NCBI GenBank assembly: GCA_020796225.1
Contig: CM036753.1
Coordinates: forward strand, 75,877,865 to 75,941,864
DNA: 64,000 nt
DNA from: Arion vulgaris
Taxonomy: Eukaryota > Mollusca > Gastropoda > Stylommatophora > Arionidae
Direction: 5' to 3'
The position numbers and the translations under genes are program-made. Numbering within the stretch: position 1 is the first letter of the stretch; the number at the start of each line of letters is the position of its first letter. Positions 44,681 through 56,108 of this stretch are shown here, piece by piece. The notes under the pieces were generated by a model. It was not told the origin of the DNA and did not search any database. It saw nothing but the letters and a program-made list of their open reading frames with translations.

Positions 44681-44912
44681 GGATCTCTGTGGCGAAGCGG
44701 TTAAGATATTTACCTTACGTTCTGAAGATTGTAGGTTCAAATCTGAATCGCATCGTTCAGTTAACATTTTCAATTTTTTTTCCCCGGAGATCATTAGAAT
44801 TGCTGCGGAAGCTACGAAGCTCGTGCTTTGCGCAACACTATCGACAGGAAGCTTGCCACTTCTGCAGAGAGAGACGGAACCATATCGGGAAACCCGGCGA
44901 CAATTCTTTGCC
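44681..44912 (+). mobile_element. SINE-2 copy
   Basis: Clear tRNA-like promoter: ggatctctgtggcgaagcgg (A box), ttgtaggttcaaatctgaat (B box). Body gaagctacgaagctcgtgct and gacggaaccatatcgggaaa. Confidence 0.87.
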
Positions 44913-45468
44913 GTTATACCTTTTTTTATACAATCGGAAAGAAAACTAGTTTTCGCTTCTAAGAGTGTAATTTATCAATTGTCTAATATTAATTAGTTAA
45001 TTTCTGAATTTGTTTGTTTTATCATTGCGTTTAAATACTATAAACTAACACACACGCCGTCGATAAACACAAGAAAGAACGTTAAGAAAGCAAACATATT
45101 ATCACCTCCATCGTTGTTAACAGACAATCCATTCTAAACGACAAATAATAAATCAGGATCGAACTCTAATCCCCAACTTTGACAAAACAACTATAGTTAT
45201 TAATATCTTCAATATCAATATATATGTGATACTTTCTTTTTTTTTTTACAATTAGTCGTTCTAAATAGTAGAAAATATTTCATGGTTTCATGGAGTTAAA
45301 AATTAAGATTTACAAAAAATGTAAATCATAACTTTCGAGTGTTCAGTATGGGGATTTATTTTCAGTCATAGTTGGTAATGCATTCACCTACAAGAATATG
45401 TGTCTGCTATATTGTGTATATTTGTAAGTTTTATAATTATATTCTTCTTGTCTAGTTTCTTCGTTTTC
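44913..45468. other. AT-rich single-copy sequence
   Basis: Nothing recognised. Confidence 0.4.
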
Positions 45469-45712
45469 TGCTTCTTCCAACTCTCCATATCGACCACTTA
45501 TTAAAACACTCTTTGTGAGTTGTATGTGATCCGAGTCTAAGAGCGATTGTACGTTGTGCCAGTTATGCGCCTACAAGTAGGCCAGCATATCCGATTTCTG
45601 CGAAGCTTTTTATTTACTAGGGTAGCTTTCCTAGACCCTTACATCAGTCGTTTCTTACGAAATGCTTTGTATGCTACAGTGTTACTATTCTTTGCTCCCC
45701 TTGCAAACCCCG
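45469..45712 (-). mobile_element. SINE-4 copy
   Basis: cttcttccaactctccatat, gatccgagtctaagagcgat, tgtgccagttatgcgcctac, tactattctttgctcccctt. Confidence 0.85.
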
Positions 45713-45734
45713 ACATCACATGGGTGAATGTCAA

Positions 45735-45905
45735 GCAATTTCTACTGTGGAGCTTCTTAAGGAAGGTTAAGTTCTCGTTGTTGGCCCAAGTGTGTGGCAG
45801 CAGTAGGTTTGAGTCCGTGTTGCATGTCTTTGATGATGTCTATGCATCTTTCTCATGGTCTTCCTGGTGTTCTCAGATCAAATCTTTAATGTTGTTAGCC
45901 TAATA
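45735..45905 (-). pseudogene. LINE-E-like 3' fragment
   Basis: The - strand reads DIIKDMQHGLKPTAATHLGQ and QRELNLP, parallel to NIKTTLNKHGYNTPRATHMT in LINE-E (16.9 kb). Confidence 0.6.
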
Positions 45906-45939
45906 TGGTAGTCAAATTGGCTTCATTCTCATTAGATGA

Positions 45940-46125
45940 TCAATCAATTAAGTGTCTCGCCAGCAGGCATAGGCGATCATGTCTCTCCATAACTCGCTCT
46001 ACCTTGCTCAGTTTATCAGCGCTGACGGCGATATATTGTCAAATCACGCTGTCAAATAATCTAACGTATTCTCACTGTCTTCCTCGATTTCTCCTTCCCT
46101 CTATCATAAGATAACCAAGCGAATA
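45940..46125 (-). pseudogene. LINE-A 3' fragment
   Basis: The - strand reads RGRQ, decayed middle, then ERVMERHDRLCLLARHLID and a TTGATTGA tail. It matches the 8870-9130 copy including the tail type. Confidence 0.65.
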
Positions 46126-46234
46126 TTTTTTCCTTTTGTTGATATGTCTTCTGTCAAGTGTGGTTGCTACACAGTTTCTGATGTCTGTGCGTCTCAGTCT
46201 ATACCTACTGGACGGTCCTTCCTTCCTAACTTTT

Positions 46235-46870
46235 CTAATGCTGTTTTGCATGACAGAGTCAGGGTAAGAGATTTATAGAACGGGCTTTTCTGTGGGCTTC
46301 ATAAATAGTGTTCTTCACTGCTTCTGTGTCTATGTAGTTACTTTTTTGCGCGTAACTTCCTTGTGCTTTGTATCCATTGTATCAGAGCAACATTACTTCT
46401 TTAAGGTACACTGTCTGTTGGTATTCTGCGTATGTGTCCAAACCACTTAATTTTTTTGTTTCTTGGTGAAGTCCACTACTTCTTCTTCGTTGAGCGCTTC
46501 CTATCGACCACTTGTTAATCTTTCTTTGGGATTTGTATGTGATCTGAGCCTAAGAGTCGATTTACGTTGTGCCAGTTATACGCCTACAAGTAGGTCAAAA
46601 CATCCGATTTCTGGAACGCTTTTTTTTAGTTACTATGATAGCTTCCCTAGGCCCCTACCTCAGTCACCTCTCACGACATGCCTCGTAGGTCGCAGTGCTG
46701 ATATTTTTTGCTCCCATTGCTTGCCCGACAACACACGGGTGAGTAAAGTACTGATGTTGTACACACTTTTGTTCCCGATGTCTTCATTTCTAAACCGGTC
46801 TCTTCTTGATACTTTCAACATTCTTCGTAGACACGTCAGCTCTGTCGTGACTAGTTTGGGAAAGTAATCA
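46235..46870 (-). pseudogene. LINE-D 3' fragment split by SINE-4
   Basis: 46235-46478 and 46741-46870 are both reverse LINE-D and are continuous with 33700-33990 (gtactgatgttgtac, cttcatttctaaaccggtct on the right; tttgtatccattgtatcaga, ttaaggtacactgtctgttg on the left). The SINE-4 sits between them. Confidence 0.8.
46479..46740 (-). mobile_element. SINE-4 copy inserted in LINE-D
   Basis: cttcttcttcgttgagcgct tail and acaacacacgggtgag head; gaagtccacta on the left and aaagtacta on the right suggest an imperfect target-site duplication. Confidence 0.85.
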
Positions 46871-47019
46871 GACAATTTGTATTAACACCTTTATCCGTAC
46901 ACACCTTGCATGATGTTCATTTTCTTGTTTCTAAGATATGTACCATTTTTGGCAGTGATAGTAGCGGATTGGTATGCATAATCTATTGATAATCGATCTT
47001 TTAACATGAATGTTGATTG

Positions 47020-47113
47020 CTGGATGATTCAGTAGTAGTGTTATTTGATGTGTCATTTCGTTGAATGGTTCAGAAATAGTATTATTTGATGTGTCATTTC
47101 GTTGGATGATTCA
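47020..47113. repeat. ~41-bp tandem repeat, split by SINE-4
   Basis: ggatgattcagtagtagtgt, tatttgatgtgtcatttcgt units (two and a half), resuming after the SINE at 47375. Confidence 0.75.
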
Positions 47114-47374
47114 ATATTCTTCTTTTTCTAATGCTCCATATCGACCACTATCTAACCACTCTTTGTGATTTGTATGTAATCTGAGCCTAAGAGCGATTGC
47201 ACGTTGTGCCAGTTATGCGCCTACAAGTAGGTCAGCACATCCGATTTCTGCAACGCTTTTATTTACTAGGGTAGCTTCCTAGGCCTCTACCTCAGTCGCC
47301 TCTTACGACATGCCGTGTAGGTCGCAGTGCTACTATTCTTTGCTCACATTGCGAGCCACGGCAACACATGGGAG
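47114..47374 (-). mobile_element. SINE-4 copy
   Basis: Full reversed copy. ggatgattca lies at both edges (47104-47113, 47375-47384), though the surrounding tandem repeat also carries this motif. Confidence 0.85.
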
Positions 47375-47384
47375 GGATGATTCA

Positions 47385-48536
47385 GTAATAGTGTTAATTG
47401 ATGTCCCGTTTTGTTGACTTTATGATATTTTGTTTCGATTTCTCTATCAAATCTATCTATCATACTCCAAATATTTGAGTTCAGTTTTGTTGTTGCTTGT
47501 CTGAGTTCGTTCTCATGGACCAAGTTAACCACTTTTTGTGATCTATATGGTTTGTGTTAAGAAAGTTACTACGTTGCGCGTTTCATTTTGTAGTCGGATC
47601 AGCATCTTCTCTATCAACGATCGTATTTATTCTTCTAAATTAATATTTTGACTTAGTCTGTACTCACACACTACGAACGACAAGCAACAATTATTCACAA
47701 GTTTCATATGTCATTAATAGCATTTAACAACACTACACTTGTGATTCTTAATGGGAGGATCAGTACTGTTTTATTTAATACAAAGTCAAATATGTGTGTA
47801 TATTTTTATATTTGTTTGTCTGTTAAGTAGAGGACTAAGCTTCTATATGGCCGAGGCATACCACTTTCAACCTTAGACACGCGTCTTTGTTTGGTTAAAT
47901 CATGGCGTAATGGCATTTTTTCTTGGTGTGGTCATGTGTTTTTTTTATATAATGGTAGGGTGTAAATTAGTTTTTTTTTTTTTAAATACAGAGCATCATT
48001 TCCAAAAAGAATATCATATAAATTTTGAGTTTCTACTCAACAACCAGACCTTTCTCAACTTCTAGCTAACATTCAATACAGATTTTCACACTAATTATAC
48101 CAGTACAATAATTTGTAATTAAACATTTAGTAAGGTTTAAGTTATCATGTGTTGCTAATTTTAACATTAATATTACTAGTAAAATTGAATTATTATTGAG
48201 AAAAATGGCCGCAAGGCTCCGAAACCCCATCAGTTAGATGCACTCAATATGTAGAAATGTTGGACAGCATTGCACTAACCAACGCATTTTGATGTTGGCT
48301 ATTGATTTCTGTTATTGCACACAATTTCATGTGCGGATTATACTCAGTACAGTAAATATTGTGTATGATGAAAAATACAAGTAGTAGGGCTTGCATGTAT
48401 TTCGTTTTGACATGTTCTTACTAAGCAACAAACGCTTGCATATTGAAACAAGAACAAAAGTTGTTCAGTGTTATATTCCTCCAATACTCATATATAGCAG
48501 GAAATTATGAACAATAACAGACAGGCATGTACATAT
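47385..48536. other. AT-rich single-copy sequence
   Basis: About 1.15 kb; nothing recognised. Confidence 0.4.
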
Positions 48537-48802
48537 TTGTAGGCCGTCCGAGTGGTTACCTAGGCCCAAATTTGGGGAGTGAAGAATAGAACCACTGTTA
48601 CCTGCCACGCATATCGTAATAGGTGGCTACAGAGGTTTGGCTGAAATTGGATGCACATGTCCAAAACGTGTAGAAGTCTATGCGTTTAAAGGCCTACCAA
48701 ACCAATGTGCAACGTATACACGTTCTTGGCAAAAGATCAAACATATTACAAAGGATGATTAAAATTGATTGTAAAGAACAAACGCAAAAAAGAAGGGAGA
48801 GA
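48537..48802 (+). mobile_element. SINE-5 copy
   Basis: gtccgagtggttacctaggc start, cccaaatttggggagtgaag, ggctgaaattggatgcacat, acgttcttggcaaaagatca and an A/G-rich tail. Confidence 0.87.
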
Positions 48803-48865
48803 TATTTGTAGGAAACAAAGATGTTTTTTAGATAAGAATATTCATAATTCAATGGACTTCTGCTT

Positions 48866-48990
48866 GCATTCGTCGACTCTGAATTAAGATGTAGTCGTGG
48901 AGCTTGTGACTGATTTTTGCTTGGAGGTTTGCTTTCTTTTTATCAATGTCACCAGCTATACAAGCGTGCGTTCTCAGATTTCACAGGTCC
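48866..48990 (-). mobile_element. SINE-8 fragment
   Basis: cttctgcttgcattcgtcga, gcttgtgactgatttttgct, acaagcgtgcgttctcagat. Confidence 0.6.
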
Positions 48991-48999
48991 TATTCAACG

Positions 49000-49171
49000 G
49001 ACAGACATGAGGAGTAAAAGTAGATGAGATATGAGGTCAATGAAGAGAAGAGAATATGTTGACAAATATCCAATGAAGACAGACATCAATATTTGGGTAC
49101 GTCATGCAAAGACATATGTTAAGACACGATATGACAACGGGAAATATTGCTGAAAAGATATTTAGAGAATG

Positions 49172-49210
<39 letters not shown>

Positions 49211-49350
49211 TTACTGAACAGCATGATATCATGGCATGGAAGAGCGTCAACAACAGAGTTGATTTCCAAATCTAGTGATAGAATTATTGATATCCCTGAT
49301 CTTCAGCTTCAGCATACACAGCATCTGTTCAAAATCCGAACCAGTGTGAT
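49000..49350 (+). pseudogene. LINE-A 3' fragment with internal (GA)n
   Basis: REREREREWLLNSMISWHGR then ASTTELISKSSDR matches LINE-A LDSLTSWHSRASTYELIA. A (GA)n run (49171-49207) replaces the RRDRGRQR coding stretch, and the upstream part is unreadable. Confidence 0.7.
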
Positions 49351-50543
49351 GACAATCTGAACCATATAAACGATAGTGACAAAGACAAAACTGATAGTAA
49401 ATTTTGTTTCTGTCAGGAAATATGCATTTTAAAACGTTTGAGAATAGAAGAGAACTAATATGGCAGAATATAGTCTATTGTCAAGATAAAAAACAAAACA
49501 CACAGGGATAAGGGATATGGAAGAGACATGTTTCCTATTTTAACATCGGATAAGACATAACCGAGTATTGTCAAAACCGTCAATTCGTTATTATTCTCAA
49601 CGTCTTTTTGACACATGAAATTATTCATGGTCTAATAGTAAGTAATATAACTATATATCAGAACGAATTGTAATTAATTAAATAAAAGTACAATATTTTT
49701 TTAACTGTTACCAAAAATATGACTGAAACAATTAACAGGAACATTTTTTAAAGTAGTAAAAAACATTGTGACAGCAGTAAATATTTAGAACAAACGTAAC
49801 AAAGAATGACAAAAGAGACGATATAAATATAGAGTGAAATATGACTTGGTAGAATACAAAAATAGTCCTGGTGGGCAGCTAGTATTTTAAGTACAAATTT
49901 CTCATTAGATTCTTCGAAAGGATTTCATTCTTATTTTACATGTTTGTTAGCTTACACGCTCTGATATAACCAATAAATGGTTCGTTCTTAGGTTGAAAGG
50001 AGCGTGATCGGTTTAAAGAAGCTTTAATCTCCTACATAACGAACAAAACAACAAGACCGACTGTTGTTGATGGAATGAATCGTCAGTCGCACTATACCTA
50101 ACACGTGATGATAATGATGGCATTCCAATATTGTTGCTGAATTTCATGTAACAGAGAAAGTGTATATCAATCTTACACAAGCAAACGTTGCTTATCAAGC
50201 TCCCGCTCATTTGACATTGTCGTTCGGTTACCACTTTACCCTACCTTAACAAATGATTCCTTTAATAGCATCTTTTAGCGCCTCATTTAATTCTTTAGCT
50301 GAAATTGTCAGGTGATTTGTTTCAATTTATAACTAATGGATAACACTGGTTTCAGTGTGTGATCTTCTGTTTAGACTTTAATGTTAGTTGTAACTGCTCA
50401 ATAGTTGTAAGCATTACCATGTAATCTCGTGTGTATACCAGTTATTGATACAAACAAGTAGGTGTAGAAGTGTGTGTTGTTTTGTTGTGGTAGATGAGTT
50501 AAACTTGCCGTGGCGTCACATCAGTACATGAGTTAATTTTCTT
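49351..50543. other. AT-rich single-copy sequence
   Basis: About 1.2 kb; nothing recognised. Confidence 0.4.
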
Positions 50544-50798
50544 GTCGTTCAAGTGGTTACTGGGGCTCAAATTTGGGGTGTAAGGAATAGAACCACTGTT
50601 ACCTGCCACGCATGTTGTAAAAGAGGCGATTAATGAGGTTTGGATGAAATCGAATGCACATGTCCTAAACGTGTAGAAGTCTATGTGTTTAGGGCCTACC
50701 AAACCAATGTGCAACGTATACACGTTCTTGGCAAAGATCAAACATATCACAAAGAGTGATAAAATTGGTCGTAAAGAATGAACGCAAAGAAGAAGAAT
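50544..50798 (+). mobile_element. SINE-5 copy with (GAA) tail
   Basis: gttactggggctcaaatttg, acctgccacgcatgttgtaa, gtgcaacgtatacacgttct, gaatgaacgcaaagaagaag. Confidence 0.88.
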
Positions 50799-51059
50799 TT
50801 CTTTGTAACTAAATAAACAGTTAATTTTGTGGTAACAAAATCAGTAATTAAACTGATACTTCAAAAATCAATAATTAATAAGATCGTTTAAAGCTAGTAG
50901 TCCATTTTGTTCGTTACAGAATCATCACTTACATTACATTACAAGATTATTAAAAACCAATCAATTCGTATAGCTTCTATCCGTGGTTAGATGTGTTTTC
51001 TATACATTGAAGTTTCAAAGAACGCTATGCCAAAGCTGCCGCCTTGTAATGTGCAGGGA
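50799..51059. other. AT-rich single-copy sequence
   Basis: Nothing recognised. Confidence 0.4.
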
Positions 51060-51180
51060 TTAATATATTTTTGGGGCCATCGATAGAAACAACAATACAT
51101 AACTTACCATCGAATTTGAACCTGTAACCTCATAACTGAGAAGTTGGTGCTCTTATCCACTCGGCCTCACGCTCTCCGGC
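51060..51180 (-). mobile_element. SINE-11, tRNA-Leu-like head
   Basis: The - strand head reads gccggagagcgtgaggccga, gtggataagagcaccaactt, then ggttcaaattcgatggtaag. Both boxes are at tRNA spacing. Not a functional tRNA as the acceptor stem does not close. Confidence 0.55.
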
Positions 51181-51611
51181 AATATTGTTTATTACTAATA
51201 ATATTCATTAGTTTCTAAATATGTGTCATATGGGATATTGTATTATTTATTAATCTGTTTTGTTTGTATAACTTCAATATCAGATGTCAATGTGTTATTA
51301 CAAAGCAACTAACAATAGGACGATTTTATCTTTGTGATATAATAAAGGATTTGTAGTTAAGTATATGTTATAGTATATGGAACATTAGTAACGCTGTGCT
51401 ATATATGAATTGAAATGTGCTAACACTACTGACTTCTAACTTAATACCAGGATTGCTTAAAAAGAGTGCAGCACACAAGTGCTGAACACAATTAACGTCA
51501 ATTTCATGCTACGTTCAATAACGATATCGTCATTTAATGAAGTTGTTAAATAATTGACATTGTTTCTGTGCACTGAAGTCATCGCAATCTCCGTGACCTG
51601 TTTGTTCTTAG
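51181..51611 (+). other. sequence immediately upstream of the COE coding exon
   Basis: AT-rich, single-copy, ending in the acceptor-like tract cctgtttgttcttag (AG at 51610-51611). No promoter signal of its own recognised. Confidence 0.5.
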
Positions 51612-51814
51612 TTACGGGTCAATTTAATGTTTGACCTGCCGGAGGAACAACATCATCATCTTCTCCACTCGCAACAACAACAACAGCTTCACAACCTCAA
51701 ACACCACGCGATCCACAACGCATCCTCCCCTATGAAGGAAGAGGCGCTCAGTGGTCAGTTGTCCAGCATTAGGAACTGGATGCAACCCACTGTCGTGGAT
51801 CCGGTTGTAGCCAA
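51612..51814 (+). CDS. EBF: COE/EBF transcription factor, N-terminal coding exon (partial gene)
   Basis: First recognisable coding exon of a Collier/Olf-1/EBF (COE) transcription factor, a nuclear DNA-binding regulator of neural, muscle and blood development in animals. The ATG at 51627-51629 opens 62 codons plus two bases. An in-frame TAG at 51609-51611 makes it the first in-frame ATG of the genomic frame. The peptide begins MFDLPEEQ, then has His- and Gln-rich stretches (HHH, QQQQQ), then the family-typical segments MKEEALSGQLSS and IRNWMQPTVVD, which match EBF1 MKEEPL and VRTWMQG. The exon ends at a strong GTAAGT donor (51815-51820). The TAG lies in a good acceptor (pyrimidine-rich tract, then cttag), so the exon probably starts at 51612 and is spliced to an upstream 5' exon. 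The -3 base of the ATG is T, a weak Kozak context. Seen: motifs and splice sites. Inferred: family, from similarity recalled. Only the N-terminus is in this window. Confidence 0.87.
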
Positions 51815-52242
51815 GTAAGTATCAGTCAGTCTTGTTTGTTTAATAGAATTATTCCAATATTGTTTCAGACAAAACAAGTAAGAAACAGATAATAAATAGA
51901 GCTTTAACTTTGATAATATAATTTAATATTTTAAACGCCGAGATTCATTTTTCAGGATGACAAAATAAAAAAAAATTCAATTGGCAATTTAAAAAAACAA
52001 GTTAATTACAAATACTTTACAGGATCTTCTGAAACAACCACAGCTGAACGGGTGGTGCCATCGTCCTTTTGTAAAAATTCACGAGAAACAATTTGCAACC
52101 AAACTGTTCACAGCCACAGACGCCACACATTGGCAGTTTACTATGTGGAAATGTAAAACACCAGGTTCAGATCTGATATTGATGACGGGACTCATGTATA
52201 AAAATATGAACTTCCTATATTGTTTAAACTACAGCTATTTAG

Positions 52243-52512
52243 CAACAGAAGATGGAGATATATTGAACACACCTTGAGGAGAAATGATCAACGAATATCA
52301 AAGCAGGCATTGAAGTGGGATGCAAAGGATTCAAGAAAGAGAGGTCGACCTAAGGAGACCCTGAAGCGAACTTTGCTAAGAGAGGCAAAGAAATATCGGT
52401 CTCAGTTCCATGGATGAGATTGAGCGAGTTACCCAGGATAGAGCGGTATGGAGAAATTACTTGCAGGCCCTGTGTAACGTATAACGGTACGAGAGGAATT
52501 ATTATTATTATT
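52243..52512 (+). pseudogene. LINE-B 3' end in the COE intron
   Basis: Frame 52220-52417 reads RRWRYIEHTLRRNDQRISKQ, ALKWDAKDSRKRGRPKETLK, RTLLREAKKYRSQFHG. A one-base loss near 52390 then shifts the frame before the DRAVWRNYLQA-like end. It shares the 3' end and (ATT)n tail of the 17465 copy and is more complete around TLRRND. Confidence 0.87.
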
Positions 52513-52734
52513 TAGCAACATTCAATTACAATGTCTTATTTAAAAGTCATTTTCCAGAGGGTGGGGAGGGCTAATGCTTTCCTGTCCTTGTCTTGACGTA
52601 TGGGTGTCCATGATTTTAAACTCTTCAGTTCCATTCCGGTGTATATTTTTTACCCTACGCTCTCCATATATGCACTTTTATGGAGATTGAGAATGTTAAA
52701 TTGAGAGTAACTGATTTGAGATCATTACTCTGGG

Positions 52735-52802
52735 TTCTCCCATATGACCCGGTCCATCTCCACAAGAAATGGCATGCCACCTGCCGAGAGTATTGTACAA
52801 AA
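52735..52802 (-). mobile_element. SINE-2 fragment
   Basis: catatgacccggtccatctc, ggcatgccacctgccgagag, tattgtacaaaactct; runs into the 27-bp array. Confidence 0.65.
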
Positions 52803-52814
52803 CTCTATAAGTCT

Positions 52815-53030
52815 GGTAACCTTCATAAATCTTCATAAACCTTCATAAATTAAGGTAGTCCATAAACCTTCATAAACCTTCATAAATTAAGGTAGTCCAT
52901 AAATCTTCATAAATCTTCATAAATTAAGGTAGTTCATAAATCTTCATAAATTAAGGTAGTCCATAAACCTTCATAAATTAAGGTAGTCCATAAATCTTCA
53001 TAAATTAAGGTAGTCCATAAATCTTCCTGT
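52815..53030. repeat. 27-bp tandem array with nested 12-bp duplications
   Basis: ccataaaccttcataaatta aggtagt in about eight units, some with an extra cttcataaat. Bounded by SINE-2 on the left and a SINE-1 3' piece (aatcttcctgtgtaagaaac) on the right. Confidence 0.88.
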
Positions 53031-53409
53031 GTAAGAAACAGATCATGATGTATATGTTAATGGTAGTCCAAATAAATGTAACTGGGATAGGGATTTGGTT
53101 GGGGTGGGGGATGAATTACATTTTTGTTGAGTAGTTTGCTACCCGGAAATGGAAAAGACCAGATTCGCATTAAAATTTAAAAAAAAAAAAAAAACAACTA
53201 TTTTCCAGGGGTGGAGGACACTTGCACCCCCCATCCCCATCCCTTCCTTCCATGTTGCTTTAACGTATGCACGCCCATGTACATCGTTGTTCACCAAAGT
53301 ATAATGAGTATGGTGGTATCAATGAACCATCAATACATAGACCAACAACTGGGAGAGTACTTTATGTACGTACATTTTGTATGAGTGTCTGCATTCTTTG
53401 GCACGCTTT
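53031..53409. other. SINE-1 3' remnant and single-copy sequence
   Basis: 53024-53085 resembles the SINE-1 3' end; a poly-A run at 53177-53193; the rest is unrecognised. Confidence 0.4.
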
Positions 53410-53490
53410 TTAAATCTTAGTAGACCAGGACAAAAGCCATTATAGAGTAACAACGCCACTTAGTGTGGCTCCTGGTCCAGAAGGAGTTAA
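53410..53490. mobile_element. TTAA-flanked MITE
   Basis: TTAA at 53410-53413 and 53487-53490. The termini TTAAATCTTAGTAGACCA and, reverse-complemented, TTAACTCCTTCTGGACCA pair imperfectly and match the MITE at 14614. About 80 bp, non-coding. Confidence 0.75.
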
Positions 53491-53643
53491 ATGAGATAGA
53501 CGCTTTTGTCTAGTTACATTAATTCGCAGAGCCATCTTTCTGTTGGACCTGTCACTGACAAGTTCTTACAAGTGAAAGTTTATTCGGTTCAAACGCCTAC
53601 AGTTTACTGAAACAAATATCTATATTTATTCAATTAAGTATTT

Positions 53644-53805
53644 TATAGATAGTGGGTTCGATCCAGACCGCACTGTTCATTTCACGAGTGCATTTTTGGG
53701 GGATAATATCTGGGATAGTTGATAAAGCTACGGAGTTCGTGCTTTGTATAATACTCTCGATCTGGTAATGTGCCATTTCTGGAGAGAGTGACCGATCCAT
53801 ATGTA
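53644..53805 (+). mobile_element. SINE-2 copy, head truncated
   Basis: gtgggttcgatccagaccgc (B box), aaagctacggagttcgtgct, tactctcgatctggtaatgt, agagtgaccgatccatatg. Confidence 0.8.
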
Positions 53806-53834
53806 ACCTATTACAATGAAGTAATTCCTTTGTC

Positions 53835-53903
53835 TACATAATAGAACTATAATATTAATGTTTTTATAATAGAACTATAATATTAATGTTTTTATAATAG
53901 AAC
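53835..53903. repeat. 28-bp triplication
   Basis: ataatagaactataatatta plus atgttttt, nearly three copies. Confidence 0.85.
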
Positions 53904-54271
53904 TAGAAATAGTTACTTCTGTGCAACATGTTAGACGTTCCCAGAAAAACAAGTCACAAAATACATATCTTTTGTTGTATTGCCAATAGCAATGTCCAGA
54001 CAGTATGCTGCAAAACGAACCAAAAAAGCAGAAAAAATATCTGATATATATCACAGGTTGTTTATGTTGTGTCTGCCGACTGATCTTCCTACCACATTTT
54101 TGTAGTTTTAGCGCTCTGTAGTTCGCTATCAATAAGAATAGGTCACATGATAAAAGACAACATGGCGAACTCTATTTTATATCTTTTGGAAATGTCACGT
54201 GTAGTTATCAGTTATCATAGTTGTTATTTATTGCAATCATATGCTGATAATTGCCGCCATAACTTTACTTT
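53904..54271. other. single-copy intronic sequence
   Basis: Nothing recognised. Confidence 0.4.
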
Positions 54272-54395
54272 CCATAATATTACCGGACACATTTATGATA
54301 GTGTTAGTATATTTCAGTGAAATAAATTTCTTACCATAATATTACCGGACACATTTATGATAGTGTTATTATATTTCAGTGAACTAAATTTCTTA
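54272..54395. repeat. 62-bp direct duplication
   Basis: ccataatattaccggacaca... twice in tandem with two base differences; followed by (AT)n at 54420-54446. Confidence 0.9.
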
Positions 54396-54515
54396 GTCGG
54401 TTCAAACCGAATTTTAAAACTATATATATATATATATATATATATACAGTATATGTATATATACTCCCAGTACTAAGACCATTGTATGATTTTTAACACG
54501 AAGTCTAGTATTTAG

Positions 54516-54743
54516 ACTAATATGTACGCCCGCCTGCCCAGCGTGTTCGTAGCGCTTTGGACTGCGGGTGACTAGCCCTCTGTGAGTGCGGGTTCAATTC
54601 CACGGGTTGGCAGAAAAGCCACAGGTTCCCCAGATTCACGGTGTTCGTGGTACCGAACTGAAGGGTTACGATGTCCATGACACCGAGCCGAAGAGTTGAA
54701 GCTCAAGTGCTTCTGGATCGAAAAAAAAAATCTAGACTAGTAT
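54516..54743 (+). mobile_element. SINE-3 copy with near-perfect target duplication
   Basis: tttagactaatatg on the left and tctagactagtatg on the right (two differences) flank a full SINE-3 with ten A residues at the tail. Confidence 0.87.
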
Positions 54744-54759
54744 GCGTATTTCATTGGAG

Positions 54760-55195
54760 GTCAGAATGAGAGTTATTGTGCCGTATGTGCCGTATGAGCG
54801 ATGATAGAATCCCAAAGAACATTCTATATGGTCAACTCGCATCTGGTGCTAGACAGCATTGGCGCCCATTATTACGCTTCATTGACACCTGCAAGCGTGA
54901 TCTAACTTCATGCGGCATAGACAAAAACACTGGGAGCGGCTGGCCAAAGACAGGCAAGCATGGCGAGCGGCAGTGAGGGCGGCTCAAAAAGAAAAGAAGA
55001 AAAACAACATCACATGTGGAGGCAAAAAGAGAGCACAGAGAGCAGAGAGAACATCCCATGCATCGGCTCCAGTCTCCAGTTTTACCTGCAGCAACTGTGG
55101 CAAGGATTGCCACTCCAGAATAGGCCATTACAGCCACATGAAATGTTGTGATTCAGCACAGAACATACTACGTGACGCAACACCTATTGTCTCCT
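54760..55195 (+). pseudogene. LINE-F 3' end with C-terminal zinc finger
   Basis: First frame: YGQLASGARQHWRPLLRFID, TCKRDLTSCGIDKNT. A one-base shift near 54930 moves to HWERLAKDRQAWRAAVRAAQ, then KEKK and FTCSNCGKDCHSRIGHYSHM, a C2H2-like finger that closes many LINE ORF2 proteins of this type. Apart from the one frameshift the C-terminus is intact. Confidence 0.85.
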
Positions 55196-55204
55196 GAGAC
55201 AGAG

Positions 55205-55650
55205 GCAAATGATGATGATAGAGCCAATACTGACATACGGATACCAGTCATGAACGGTAAGAAAACAGATTGAGAAATCTCTGGAGGCCACAGAGATGTG
55301 GTTTTGCAGAAGAATGATAAGAATCCCATGGACTGCTAAAATGGCGAATGTGAAAGTGTTGAATGAAGCCAAGACACAGAGAAAACGTATTGTCAATATA
55401 AGAAAGCGGCAGTCATCATTTTGAAGTCATCATCATGAGAAGAGAAGTTTTAGAACACATCGTGGCAACCGGTAAAAATCGAAAGGAGACAAGACAGAGG
55501 AAGACAGAGAGAGAAACTATTAGACAACATGACTTTATGGAAAGGAAAAGAGCGTCAACATCTGAAATGATAGGAAATACCATAGACAGATTTGTGGAGG
55601 TCCATGATCGCCTACGACATCCGATACGGCACCTGATGAGGATGTGGATG
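55205..55650 (+). pseudogene. LINE-A 3' end
   Basis: LTYGYQS, EKSLEATEMWFCRRMIRIPW, TAKMANVKVLNEAKTQRKRI, VNIRKRQSSF, then shifted frames RSFRTHRGNR and a decayed RQR..IR block, ending ctgatgaggatg. It directly follows LINE-F; the longest LINE-A here (it reaches the MWF.RRM.RI.WT block) though with several frameshifts. Confidence 0.82.
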
Positions 55651-55890
55651 CATTAAATACGTTGATATAATCTTAGACACCAACCTGTCTGTGGTTGAAA
55701 GACCCGTGTAAACCCACAGCAATATTGAAAATTTGCAAAGAACAATTGAAGCTTTTTGTTTTGTCGATGGAGAAACTGTGTAGATTTCAACGTCTGTGCA
55801 CTCGGAACAATCACAAAGGCACTCGGTAACTTTATCAACTGCACAGAGTCTAGGATCAGTTTGAAAACTCTAGTCTAAAGGAGTATAAAG
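55651..55890. other. single-copy intronic sequence
   Basis: Nothing recognised. Confidence 0.4.
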
Positions 55891-55891
55891 C

Positions 55892-56108
55892 TGTAGGATT
55901 GACTTCTTTGCACCGAGTTGTACCCCATATAGCTCGGTCCCTTTCTACAGAAGTGGCACGCATCCTGCAGAGAGTATTGAACAAAGTCCGTAGCTCCAGC
56001 AACAATTCTTCGGAGTCTGTGGAAAAAAATGCATTTGTTAACAGAACGGTGCGGTCCGGATTGGAACCCACGGCCTTCGAAACGCAATGCAAAGGAATAG
56101 CACATATC
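55892..56108 (-). mobile_element. SINE-2 copy
   Basis: tagctcggtccctttctaca, gagagtattgaacaaagtcc, attggaacccacggccttcg (B box), head running into the 76-bp array. Confidence 0.85.

Noticed and set aside
51100..51180. tRNA-Leu gene on the - strand
   Set aside because: Box motifs fit, but stems do not pair across the full cloverleaf; treated as a SINE head.
54420..54446. (AT)n as a regulatory or origin element
   Set aside because: Ordinary microsatellite with nothing around it to suggest function.
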